Part shown: one piece after another, positions 1 through 10,800 of the stretch
Position numbering within the stretch: the stretch's first letter is position 1
Layout: every line of letters begins with the position of its first letter
NCBI GenBank assembly: GCA_965222505.1
Contig: OZ244956.1
Coordinates: 4,960,001-5,024,000, forward strand
Reading direction: 5' to 3'
From: G965222505 sp965222505
GTDB lineage: Bacteria; Bacteroidota; Rhodothermia; Rhodothermales; DATKEJ01
DNA: 64,000 bases
Translations under genes and position numbers: made by a program
Notes under the pieces: model-generated
What the model saw: only the letters and a program-made list of their open reading frames with translations
The model's database searches: none
Told to the model about the DNA's origin: nothing

Positions 1-2
1 AC

Positions 3-1200
3 ATGAGCTTCAGCCCCTCGTCCATAGCGGCGGCAGGCAGCATAAGCTACTACCGCTGTCGGATTGCCTTCGTAGCCAGTGAAGTGGCAAACCCCAGTGG
101 CAACCAGGCCAACTCGGGTGAGGTCGAAGACTGTGAGTTCACCATCAACAATGTGGATTACGGCGATGCGCCGAACCTCTACGGCACACTGGCCTCCAGC
201 AATGGCGCTGCCCACGTGCTCTCGGCTGATCTGTACCTGGGTACTGAGGCTGCCGATGCCGACGCCGGCACCGTAGCGGCAACCAGTAACAGTCCAGCCA
301 CTGGAGACGACACGGACGGCAATGACGATGAAGACGGTAAACCCGCCATTACGGTTACCACCTCAACCACGTCCTTGACAATGCCCGTCACGGCAACGAA
401 CAACAACGCCTCGAACGCAGCCGCCCTCAAATGCTGGATCGACTTCAATGATGATGGCGATTTTGCTGACGCAGGGGAAGCCTCCTCGGTCATGACCGTG
501 CCCGCCAGCAGCGGTACGGCCAGCTACAACATGAGCTTCAGCCCTGCAACCGTGGCGGAAGCAGGTGCCGTGAGCTACTACCGTTGCCGGATTGCCTTCA
601 ATGCCGCTGAAGTGGCAAACCCGACCGGCAATACGGCCAATTCCGGGGAAGTCGAAGATTGCGAGTTCACCATCAATGGCGTGGACTACGGCGATGCGCC
701 TGACCTGTATGGCACCCTCGCCGCAAGCAGTGGCGCGGCCCACATTCTCTCGTCTGACCTCTACATCGGTTCCGTAGCGGCAGACGATGATGACGGCACC
801 GTGGCCGCGACGGACAACGACCCGGCCAACGGAGACGACACCGATGCCGACGGCGACGACGAAGAAGGCAAACCCGCCATTATCGTCCTGCCGACAACCA
901 CATCGCTGACGATGGCCGTCACAGCAACCAACAACAACGCTTCAAACGAGGCTACGTTGAACTGCTGGATCGACTTCAACGACAACGGCAATTTTGGTGA
1001 CGTCGGTGAAGCCGCCTCAGCTACGGCCACGGTACCGGCCAACAGCGGCACGGCTACCTACAGCATGAGCTTCAGTCCAGCGGCTGTTGCAAGTGCAGGC
1101 AGCATAAGCTACTACCGCTGCCGGATTGCGTTTGAAGCCAGTGAGGTCGCCAACCCGAGTGGAAATATGGCCAATTCGGGTGAAGTCGAAGACTGTGAGT
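3..1200 (+). repeat. Tandem coding repeats of about 530 bp within the GEVED adhesin
   Basis: The segment starting ATGAGCTTCAG is present at 3, 531 and 1065, giving units of 528 and 534 bp. The repeats are similar at the DNA level, not only at the protein level, which points to recent duplication or gene conversion. Later modules (after about 1200) have diverged. Such arrays often change copy number, so the full gene may be much longer than seen here. Confidence 0.8.
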
Positions 1201-2876
1201 TCACAGTGGGCGTGGTCGATTACGGTGATGCACCGGACAGCTATGCCACGGACAGTTCAGATGATGCCGGTGATCCGGGCATCGGCCCGAGCCACGTCTT
1301 GACCACCGACCTCTACATGGGGGCCTGTGTCGATGACGAGGCCGACGGGGTCCCGGCTGCCAGTGCAGGGGATCCTGCCAACGGTGATGACACCGCAAAC
1401 CCAGCCGGTACGACCAACGGAACCTGTGCATCGCCTGGTGCCGATGAAGATGGTCTGGCGAACAAGCCGGCTATCGATGTTGGGGATACCTCTGTAGGTT
1501 TGTCGGTGACCGTGTTCAACAACGTCTCCGGCACAGATGCTTACCTGGTCTGCTGGATTGACTTCGACCTGAACGGGACGTTCGATGCCGACGAACGCGC
1601 AGAATCAAGTGCCATTTCACCGAATGCCAGTGCACAGACTGTGGCCCTGACCTTCGACGTTACGGCAAATCCCCCGGCTGCCCCGGGCCAGAGCTACATG
1701 CGCTGCCGCCTCGCGCAGCAGTTGGGTGAGCTTGCCAACCCGTTTGGTGTGGCCTATAGTGGGGAAGTGGAAGATTGCGAAGTCGCCATCGGTTATGACT
1801 GGGGTGACGCGCCCGACAGCTACAATACCACACTAACCGGTGGTGGCCCACGCCACACGCTGACGCCAGCCCTGTTACTCGGAAGTGTGGTCGATGCCGA
1901 TGGCGACGGCCAACATGGTACGGATGCAGATGGTGATGATGGCGATAGTGGTGTAGATGACGAAGACGGCATCCCAACGCTGCCAATCATCGAAGTCTTT
2001 ATGACGTCACTCAATATGGATGTAGACGTCACCAACAGCACAGGCAGCGATGCCACGTTGGCCTGTTGGATTGACTTCGACCTGGGTGGTACGTTTGATG
2101 CCGATGAACGGGCTTCAATCACAGTCAGTTCATCTGCTACAAACCCGGTCACAGTCACGCTATCCTTCGATATGTCAGCGAACCCGCCGGCCGTAGGTGG
2201 GCCGTCGTACATCAGGTGTCGTTTGGCAACTTCCTCGGCAGAAGTAAACCTGCCGAGTGGATTTGCGGGCACTGGTGAAGTGGAAGACCATCCGGTCACG
2301 ATCGACAGTTCACTGCCGGTTGAAATGGCCGAGTTTAGTGTAGACGTTGACGGGTACGCTGCCACCTTAAACTGGCAAACCCTGACGGAGACCGAAAATG
2401 CAGGCTTCGCTGTGGAATACGCCCTGAAGAATGAAGGGTACCGGGAAGTTGCTTTCGTAGAAGGGCATGGAACGACGGATGAGGCCCAGTTCTATAGCAT
2501 CACCCTCGAAGACCTGAGCCCGGGATTGTATCAATTCCGGCTCAAGCAGGTTGATGTAGACGGCGCTTTCATCTACTCGGAAGTCGTCGAAGCGAAGGTG
2601 GACCTGCCGGGTGATTATCTGCTCGAAGCGGCTTATCCGAACCCCTTCAATCCGGTTACGAACATCCGGTTTACGGTACGGGAAAGCGAGCCGGTTACGC
2701 TGAGACTCTACGACCTGATGGGACGTGAGGTTAGTGTGCTTTACGATGGCATCCCGGTTGCCGGAGAAGGACTGACGGTCCGGATCAATGCCGTGGGCTT
2801 ACCCAGCGGTTCCTACATCGTGCGGCTCGAAGGGCGTGGATTTACCGCAACCCGGAAGATTACTCTACTCAAATAA
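3..2876 (+). CDS. GEVED-repeat surface adhesin with T9SS sorting domain (5' end outside window)
   Basis: The reading frame is open at the left edge, so the N-terminus and signal peptide lie outside the window; the visible part is 957 residues. It consists of tandem modules that each end in a GEVED(C/H) motif and begin with a DYGDAPD-type motif, which is the GEVED domain of large bacterial surface proteins. Five GEVED motifs are visible. The first modules are nearly identical in DNA, with the MSFSP segment recurring at 3, 531 and 1065 (176-178 residues apart). Between motifs are Asp-rich stretches such as GDDTDADGDDEEGK, suggestive of calcium binding, and an IDFNDNGxF segment. The C-terminus carries an LPVEMAEF beta-sandwich module and then a T9SS type A sorting domain with the motif YPNPFNPVTNI, so the protein should be exported by the T9SS and anchored at the cell surface. 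A role in adhesion is inferred from architecture. A strong terminator follows. Confidence 0.85.
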   Translation: MSFSPSSIAAAGSISYYRCRIAFVASEVANPSGNQANSGEVEDCEFTINNVDYGDAPNLYGTLASSNGAAHVLSADLYLGTEAADADAGTVAATSNSPATGDDTDGNDDEDGKPAITVTTSTTSLTMPVTATNNNASNAAALKCWIDFNDDGDFADAGEASSVMTVPASSGTASYNMSFSPATVAEAGAVSYYRCRIAFNAAEVANPTGNTANSGEVEDCEFTINGVDYGDAPDLYGTLAASSGAAHILSSDLYIGSVAADDDDGTVAATDNDPANGDDTDADGDDEEGKPAIIVLPTTTSLTMAVTATNNNASNEATLNCWIDFNDNGNFGDVGEAASATATVPANSGTATYSMSFSPAAVASAGSISYYRCRIAFEASEVANPSGNMANSGEVEDCEFTVGVVDYGDAPDSYATDSSDDAGDPGIGPSHVLTTDLYMGACVDDEADGVPAASAGDPANGDDTANPAGTTNGTCASPGADEDGLANKPAIDVGDTSVGLSVTVFNNVSGTDAYLVCWIDFDLNGTFDADERAESSAISPNASAQTVALTFDVTANPPAAPGQSYMRCRLAQQLGELANPFGVAYSGEVEDCEVAIGYDWGDAPDSYNTTLTGGGPRHTLTPALLLGSVVDADGDGQHGTDADGDDGDSGVDDEDGIPTLPIIEVFMTSLNMDVDVTNSTGSDATLACWIDFDLGGTFDADERASITVSSSATNPVTVTLSFDMSANPPAVGGPSYIRCRLATSSAEVNLPSGFAGTGEVEDHPVTIDSSLPVEMAEFSVDVDGYAATLNWQTLTETENAGFAVEYALKNEGYREVAFVEGHGTTDEAQFYSITLEDLSPGLYQFRLKQVDVDGAFIYSEVVEAKVDLPGDYLLEAAYPNPFNPVTNIRFTVRESEPVTLRLYDLMGREVSVLYDGIPVAGEGLTVRINAVGLPSGSYIVRLEGRGFTATRKITLLK

Positions 2877-2897
2877 GAACATATCTAAGAACAATCA

Positions 2898-2934
2898 CAG
2901 GAGGCTGGTTATGATGACCAGCCTCCTGTTTTTT
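2898..2934 (+). terminator. Rho-independent terminator after the GEVED adhesin
   Basis: A perfect 12-bp stem, CAGGAGGCTGGT paired with ACCAGCCTCCTG, with a 7-nt loop, is followed directly by six T. It lies 21 bp after the adhesin stop codon. Confidence 0.9.
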
Positions 2935-2983
2935 CGATCCATTTCTTCCATTTCTTCCGCGTTCCTGATATAAGACCCTGTGA

Positions 2984-3011
2984 TTGACAAGGCTCGTTCA
3001 CGGGATACGGA
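2984..3011 (+). promoter_or_regulatory. Possible sigma70-type promoter for the choice-of-anchor A gene
   Basis: TTGACA at 2984-2989 and TACGGA at 3006-3011 are separated by 16 bp, about 100 bp before the start codon at 3111. The -35 match is perfect and the -10 match is weak. A Shine-Dalgarno sequence (GGGAGGA) lies just before the ATG. Confidence 0.3.
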
Positions 3012-3110
3012 CGGTGTGAGGCCCGTCCGATTCAGGACTCGGAGGTAGAGGATTTTGATTGATTTCTCCCTGCGGGCCCAATTTTACTGGTTTTCCATAG
3101 GGAGGACATC

Positions 3111-4811
3111 ATGAGAACTCGGATCCTTAATATCCGGTTAATGCTGCCGGTCGTGCTTACGTTGTGTTTTGGTATTACAAAGGTACATGCACAATGCACA
3201 GAATTTATCGCCAATCTGGACGGCACCGTAAATGCGCCTGATCCGGTGGTCCCTTTTTCTGGGACCTTTCCTTTTTGTACTTCGCTGAACACGTATCCCA
3301 GTCCGCTTGACCCTTTTGAACAGAGTGTTGCACCCTTTAGTGCCTTTTGTCCGGCGAATGTAGGCATCAAAAACAGAGGGTTGGATACCTCCTATCAAGT
3401 GATCGTCGGCGATGATTTCATCGTGCCCCAACTGGGAGGGGCTGAAACAGAAGGCCGTTTGGCGGCCAGGGGAGATTTAATCATCCACCGGCAGTATGGC
3501 ATCGCCGAATCTGGGGGAGGCACGTTTGTTATTGGCGCGCCGGATGTAGCCATTTCCATTGATGGCAGTTTATCGGGCATCGGTTCCTCAACCACGGGGA
3601 GTTCTTCCAATGCTGGGAGCACCGGCACATACATGGCTCAAATCGGAGGGACAGCAGCCTTTGACATCTCAGGCGCGTTGATGTACGTTGGTTCACCACC
3701 TACCTTCAATACGGGGTGCCTGATAAACCAGTCCAAAACGGCCAGTACAGCCATGGCGGCGCTACCGGCTACGGGGGCGTTCAGCAGCGGATTTGCCGGT
3801 ACCAATGCGGATTTAGAGGTCTTTCACATCAACGGATCGAACCTGTCCGGAAACGGCATACTACCGTTTAGCAACATTAAAGCAGGTGCAACGATAATCA
3901 TCAATGTAGCCGGTACCAACGTCACTTACGGCGCGGGGGTATTCAATGGCCGCGTAAATGACCCGTGGGCGGCTGCCAATGTCTCGGATCAGGATGCACA
4001 GGTGTACAACGTGGTCTGGAATTTCTATCAAGCGACCGATGTGAGCGTCGTACCCAATCCAGCCGGTGGTATACAAGGCTTGGTCCTCATCCCTAATGGC
4101 GATTTGAACTTGGGGACCAACCTCAATGGCCGGGTATACGTTGGGGGAAGCCTGACCCATTCTGGTGAAGGGACTGAGATCCATAACTATCCTTTTAGCA
4201 AGAACCTGGATGATGTACTGGCGGGCACATCGTGTACCTGTGTCCCATCGCTTCCGGTTGAGTTGACTGCGTTCCATGCAGAGGATCTGGGGACCAACGC
4301 CGTGCAACTTGTCTGGCAGACCGCTACCGAAACAGACAACGCGGGCTTCGAGATTCAGATGAATCGGGATGGATGGCAACCCTTGGGCTTTGTGAATGGT
4401 TTCGGCACGACGAGTGAGGCCCAATCTTATAGGTATCAAGTCAACGACCTGGGGCCGGGCCAGTACCAGTTCCGGCTCAAGCAAATCGACTATGACGGGT
4501 CGTTCGATTATTCACCCATTGTAGAAGTTGAGGTGGGTGTACCGGGGCATTATTTCCTGAGTAAAGTGTATCCGAATCCCTTCAATCCGCAGGCCACGCT
4601 CAACTTTGCGGTAGCCAAAGCCCAGCCGGTGAAGGTATCCCTGTTTGATACACATGGTCGGCTGCTTCACATTTTGTATGAGGGTGTGGCAGAAGCAGAA
4701 CAGAACCAGACCCTGCACATCGATGGGGCCAACCTGCCGAGCGGTCAGTATCTGGTACGGATGACCGGGGCATCCTTCACGGATGTCCGGAAGGTGGTCT
4801 TGTTGAAGTAG
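3111..4811 (+). CDS. Choice-of-anchor A family surface protein with T9SS sorting domain
   Basis: A secreted protein of 566 residues. It begins with a signal peptide of about 27 residues ending VHAQ, and the start is supported by GGGAGGA before the ATG. Residues from about 95 to 370 match the choice-of-anchor A (collagen-binding-like) domain: DFIVPQLGGAETEGRLAARG near the start, AGATIIINVAG in the middle, and GGIQGLVLIPNGDL followed by LNGRVYVGGSLTHSGEGTE near the end. An LPVELTAF beta-sandwich module and a C-terminal sorting domain with YPNPFNPQATL follow, so T9SS export and surface attachment are expected. The last about 190 residues closely resemble the end of the neighbouring GEVED adhesin, as is usual for T9SS cargo of one genome. 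What the domain binds is unknown. Confidence 0.82.
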   Translation: MRTRILNIRLMLPVVLTLCFGITKVHAQCTEFIANLDGTVNAPDPVVPFSGTFPFCTSLNTYPSPLDPFEQSVAPFSAFCPANVGIKNRGLDTSYQVIVGDDFIVPQLGGAETEGRLAARGDLIIHRQYGIAESGGGTFVIGAPDVAISIDGSLSGIGSSTTGSSSNAGSTGTYMAQIGGTAAFDISGALMYVGSPPTFNTGCLINQSKTASTAMAALPATGAFSSGFAGTNADLEVFHINGSNLSGNGILPFSNIKAGATIIINVAGTNVTYGAGVFNGRVNDPWAAANVSDQDAQVYNVVWNFYQATDVSVVPNPAGGIQGLVLIPNGDLNLGTNLNGRVYVGGSLTHSGEGTEIHNYPFSKNLDDVLAGTSCTCVPSLPVELTAFHAEDLGTNAVQLVWQTATETDNAGFEIQMNRDGWQPLGFVNGFGTTSEAQSYRYQVNDLGPGQYQFRLKQIDYDGSFDYSPIVEVEVGVPGHYFLSKVYPNPFNPQATLNFAVAKAQPVKVSLFDTHGRLLHILYEGVAEAEQNQTLHIDGANLPSGQYLVRMTGASFTDVRKVVLLK

Positions 4812-4824
4812 CAGTATTAACCCA

Positions 4825-7800
4825 CTAATTCGTAATATTCACCCGGATGTTCCAGCCGCCTTTGATGTTGGTGGTTTTGGAAAGACGGCTGCTGTCGGAT
4901 TGTTCGTAGCGCACGAAGAAGTCGGCCGAGACGCGGCTGCTGAAGGTGTAGGAGATGCGGGGTTCCAGGGTGATGCGGCTTGTGGCGATGGGTTTCGGAT
5001 TGAGGTAGGTTTCGTTGTCCGTGCGGCCTTGCAGGTTATCTTCCAGGTCAGATTGCAGCCGGAACCGCTTTTCGATATTGTCCGAGATGGAGAGCGTCAG
5101 CGTGAACCGGATGGTGTTGTTGAGTTTCTTGCCACCGAAGAAGGGAAGTTTCAGGCCCCGTTTCGAGAAGGTGGTCCGCAACGAGAAGTCTTCGGTGTTG
5201 CTGTTGTTGACGTCGGCATTGGTGGTACTCAAGGAATAGGACCGGCTCCGGTTCCAGGTAAAGTCGGTCTGAATGCCGCCTTTCCAGCTCACATTCAGGC
5301 CCAGTAGCGGCTGGAACCGTTCGTTGATGCGTACCGAGCCGACCTCCAGTTCCGGGATCTCATAGATCACCCGAACCGTGCCCTGGTTCGTCCGGAGGGA
5401 GAGGGGTTTGGTGTTGGGGTTGCCATCGGGGTCCAGTCCGGCGCTTGCATTGGTCCGGAAATCACTATCGTAGGTGGCCGAATAGCTGTGCCGCAGGGTC
5501 GCCGATTGCGAAATCGCCCGCAACACCGGCCATTGCCCCAGCCCAGTGTAGTTGATGGACCAGTTCGGGAGCGGCACGTTAAAGCCGAGTTTTAATCCAC
5601 TGCCATCAATGGAGGAGAATGCACTGCGGAAGTCCTGGACCAGGGTCTGGTTGGACAGCACCGTGCCGTCCCCGTTGACATCTATGATTTCGCCTCCGAT
5701 GGCTTGTTCGGCATCCCGCAAGAACGTGTTGAGCTGCCGGTTGAAGAAGTCTTCGTACGAGGCCCCAAAGGTCCACACACTGATCTGGTTCGACCCGCTC
5801 TGGGTTCGGTTTTCGCCAAACTCGTTCTGCATGCCGAGCGGGGTATCATCATCTCCCAATTCCTGGGCATTGAGGCGGTAGGTGATCTCTTCTCGGTTGT
5901 CCCAACGGGCCTCCCAGGTGAGGTCCACCCGGAATGATTGGCCCAGCGAAAAATCCGTCCGGGCACTCAACTGTTTGGAGTTTTGAATCCGGTCCGAAAC
6001 ACGTAAGCGCTCATTTTCGATAAACCGGTCATCTGGCGAGATGCGGTCATCCAACCCCAGCCGGTACCGGAAGGAGGGGGAGGATTTGTCGAAGAGGCCA
6101 AAGCCACCTTTTACGTTACTTGAACTGCCGCTACCGGTTGAAGAATAGGTCATCGTGAGGTCACGCGGACTGGTCAAGGCCAGGAACAGTTGCTTGCTCA
6201 GGTCAACCGGGTTTGGGATGGGGAGCGGGAAGCCACCTCCTGTGGTATCCTCTGGGAATTCCAACGGCGGGCGTGCTGCAATGGTTGAATCGAGCAATGC
6301 CAATTCTGTGACGGCCAGCGAGTCTCCGGTCTCAATGCGTTCCTGCAGGGCGGTTCGTTTTTCTTCGTCTTCCCTGGCCTGGGCTTCTGCCGTTTCTTCT
6401 GCCCGTTTTTTGGCTTCTTCCCGTGTTTTTTTCTCCTGCTTCTCTCGGGCACGGTCCAGCCGTTTCTGGTCTGCCTTTTGCTTGATGCCCTGTTCCATTT
6501 TCGTGTAGAAGTCGAACTTGCGCCAGAATTCCTGGATGGACAGCCGGAGGCCCCCTCGGAGGGAGGTATTGTTTGACACGTTCGCCCCCGTATCCTCCTG
6601 GCCCGCTGGTCCGTTTTGCCACTGGAACCGACTGGAATAGGAGATCGGTTGTATCGTAAGCCAACTGATGCTCTTAAACTGTTGCAGCCGAGGTTGGAAC
6701 GAAGCAGTATAGTTCTGGCTGTACCGGTCCGTACGCACATCTTCACCCCGCGAGAAGACCCGCGACAAAACATCCGTGGCGGGAACGACATCCAAAGACT
6801 TGTTTTCGATGACGTTGACGGGGTCAATGATGATGCTGTTGGACAGGAGAGAATCGAGCGGGCTCCGGTTAAACGGTCCAAATTCACGGTAGCCATTGAG
6901 GCTGTCGAAGCTGGCGATGCTAAACAGGGTATCCACCCCCAGTGCCCGAAGGCTCTGGTTGACGGAGCTGTCGTATCCCAGGTTCAGGAAGGAGAAGGGG
7001 TTGTACTGGAATCCGAAGCTGCGGTCGTGAGACAACGCATGGGTTTCCCGGATCGGAAATTGGGCCGATTGGACAAACCGGAGCGAATCGGCAGTGGGGG
7101 CGCTATCTATGATGTTTAACCGGGAGCGCTCCTTGCTCTCCGAGAAATTACGCTGTGCCGCTGCCGAGGCATTCACGGATTGTGGGACGTAGCTCATCCG
7201 CAACTTGCCCAGCAGGTTCAGCACCGGCACGGGGTCCAGGAAGAAAAAGGGCCGGAAGGTTCTGGGGTTGCGCACATTCAACCGGTAACTGGCCGAAGAC
7301 GACCATCGCCAGGTATCGTTAAACTCGGTTGAGGGATTACGCGATTCCGTTTCGGACGCACTAAAGTTAACCGATATGGCATCGAGGGTGTTGCGCAAAA
7401 TCGGCGAGCGGGAATTGCTCTTTTTGATGGGGATGGACACGGAGCGGGTATGCGAGAAGGTCTGTGCCGATTGCAGCACTTCTTCCCGGCGTTCCGACTT
7501 TTCGGCGGCATCCAGGTTTTCGTTTTCGTCGATCTGGGCCAACAGTTCGTTCACGCGGATGTCTCCACGGTCCGGCGCAAAGCGGGGCGTTGATTCATTT
7601 GTCCGGATGGAATACGTCAGGGGCAACGTCCAGCCAAACCGTTCGGGGATCAGCTTGTGGAGGTTAAAGCTGGTGTTTAAGGCCCATTCGGAGAGGTTGT
7701 TGGTTTCCCGGCTGCCGAGGCCGCTGGAAAGCCCTCCGAAGCCGTCGGTTTGCCGCCGCACGTTGGCGCTGATGGTGGCGAGATCCGCCAGTTTGAATTG

Positions 7801-10800
7801 GGCGGAAGCCAGCGCGGCCCATCCTTTGGCTTCATCAAATCCACTCACCCGTAGTTCGTTCACCCACACCTCGGAATCGCTGATCAGTTGGGTGTTCATT
7901 GAATCGGCGCGTACCCCGATGACAATGTTGGTTACCCCAGAGAGAGAAGGGTTACCACGAATCTTGAGCCGGGTACCAGGGGGGGCAAAATCAAAGGTCC
8001 GGTTTTCTTCGAGGAAGATCTGATCCGTACGGAGCAGACCAGCAGCCACCGCCTCGTCTCGCGAGACTTTCAGTTTGTTAAACTCACCCAAAACAAGGTT
8101 GATCGAGTTCAGGTCGATCACTTCATCGCCCACGTTAATATTGGTCTGCCACAACACGTCGGGATCACCGGATTGCGGGCTACTCGGCGTGAGGGGAAGT
8201 TCGTATTCGTAATAGTCTTCATCCTCGTTCAGGCCCAGGCGCAGGAACAGCTTCAACTCGCCACGCTCGCTAAATCCGGCTCCGGTACCATCCACCGCGC
8301 CGTCGCCGCCGTGGGCGTGGGCGTACATTCGCAAGTTCGAGTACTTGAGTAGGTCGACGCCCTGGTTGAAGGTTTTGAAGACGGCCCGTTCATCGCCGGG
8401 GGCCATGTCCTTCAGCCGAAGCACCAGTGCCTGTTCGCGCGCATCCTGTCGGGTTCCGGTGGTGGCAATCTGAATCTGACTCCGCACGGCCCCACTCGGA
8501 ATGCGGTAGTTTTGGCTCTCCTCATTGTTGATGGCCGAAATGGAGAGGACATCATTAATATTGAAGTTGTCACCTACTTCAAACGACTTTTGCCATTGGC
8601 TCCCAACGAGTTCCAGGCTTGCAAACCGAAGCGTCAATGGGTTCTGTACGCCCGTGATCCACATCCGCATGGACTGAATGAGGTTGAAGTCCGAGATGCC
8701 CCCAACACGCCGATGGAACTGGCGAACTGGAATGCGGATGACGTACCATTTGGTGTAGGGCGGAGGTTTTGAGAAGCCGTTAATCGGTTCGGTGCGTTCG
8801 ATGCTGCGCACAACGAAGTCATTGATTTCGTCAGGGCCGGAGAGGCGTTCGAGTTCGTTCGGGGCAAGGGGAACGGCGTACTGGTAGTAGCGGTCGTCGT
8901 TGTCGAGTGTGGCGTTCAGGTTAAGGTCTTCCGAGTCCGGGAATTTGTTATTTCCCACCACGTTCCCGGAGCCTCCGCCCACTTCGCGTTGGGCTTCGAT
9001 GGAGTTCAGTTCCAGGCCGGGAAAGAAATGGGAGAACCGGCGTTGCGGCCTGGTTTGTTCATCGGGCCGGAAGAGTTCGGCACGGGCAAAATAGGGGTCG
9101 AGGAAGTGGTGGTAGTCGTCGCCGGAGGGGTCTTCCTGGGCCCGCCGAAATTCGACTGAGCTTTCGGAGTAGGCGTCTCGTACGGCATCCACATACCCTT
9201 CGTAAAACTCAGCCTCCGTGATTTCATAGTCGGAGAATTGGGTGTTGGAGGGCAATCCATCAAAGCCCAGGTCCTCGGTACGGAGCGTCTGCTCGTCTAC
9301 ATCGACCACGGCATCCTGAATGCCGGTGGGGAGGCGGCTCCATTCGTCGGATGTGGCCTGGTCGATGTTGTTGAGTGTCAGGCCGTCTTCGGTATTCAGC
9401 TTGTCGTTCGGGACCACGTCTTCTGAAATCGAACCCAGGTCAATGACCAACTTGGCATCCTGGTCGAGTTGGCCGTGGTCATGGACGGCGAAGATAAACT
9501 CAACAAATTCAACGTTGTTCAGGTCGAAGTCCGTGTACCCCTCGGGGATGCGTTGCATCATTCCGGCCCAGACGTTTTTGCGGCAGGGGTCGTTGGAATT
9601 CGGGTTGAAGCAGGTGGTCAGTTCGGTGGTGTTAAAGTTATAGGGGCCGCGCCGGAGGGGGTCATAGTACATGTCAAACGTGCGCTGCAATTCGCCGATG
9701 CCGGTTTCTCCGGAGGTGTCCTTGTTGGGGAAGACCTCTTTGACGTGCACATTCCGGATGGCATCGAAGTTTTCCTGGGAGGATTCTTCGGCCAGGCTTT
9801 GCCGGATGTTGGGTTCCATCGTGTACCAGCCGAGCGTTCCGCGCCAGGTGGTAACCAATGAGTCCCGGTTCAGGGCGGGGAGGGGTACGCCGATGGAATC
9901 GGGCGAAGAACTCAGCCGCCACGCGCCGGGTTGTGTGAGGGTAATGGCGTTCTCAAAGCTCTCAAACTCATCGATGTAGGCAATCCCGGCGAGTTCGTCT
10001 GCCTTAAAGTCGCGCCCATTGTTTTGCAGTTGGGTCCGGGTGCGTTTGAACGCCTGGGTGTTAGGGTGGCCGGGGAGGAGTTGGGCAAACTCCCCTTTGA
10101 TGTCGATGGAACTGGCTTCCTTGGTTTGAATCAGCGGGAGCGCGTCGAGGGCACGGGTGAGCCAGCGGGGTTCCAGGAGCATGGAGCCGTCGAGGCCCCA
10201 GATGACGTTGGAGAGCGGTTCATCTCCCACCCGGAACTTGTCGATCAACGGCTTTTCGCTGAGGCGCATCAGCGTACTGCCAAACTTGATGCGGTCCAGA
10301 AAATCATAATCGGCGCGCAGCCCCAGCAGGGTTTTTTTGGAGATGGCGGCAAACTGGTTTCGCTCGTAGCTGATGCGGATGTCTCGCCCCGGTGTGAGGT
10401 AGGCCGGGTTGGTGATGGTGACGGTGCCGGTGGAATAATCCACGATATAATCGGCCCCTTCCACCAGTTCAAAGTTACCGGAGCGTACCTTCACCGAGCC
10501 ATCGACCACGCCGAAGAAGCCGAGGTTATAGACTTCCTTGACAGACGTTTTGTATTCCCCACGAATGTGGTAGACGTCGTGCTGGCTGTCACGCCGGGCT
10601 TCCGCCTTTTTCTGCGTATAGAGGTTCGTGAAAATGAACTGATCCTGATCCGTAATCTCGGCGATACGGGCAGCAAAGGGTTCCACGTACGGGAAAAAGA
10701 GCAGGCCCCGATCCTGTTTGATCTGGTAAGGCTGGAAGTCAAACTTGTTGTCAGGGGCGGGGGCATTTTCCTCATTGAGCAAGTCAAAGCCCAGCAGTTG

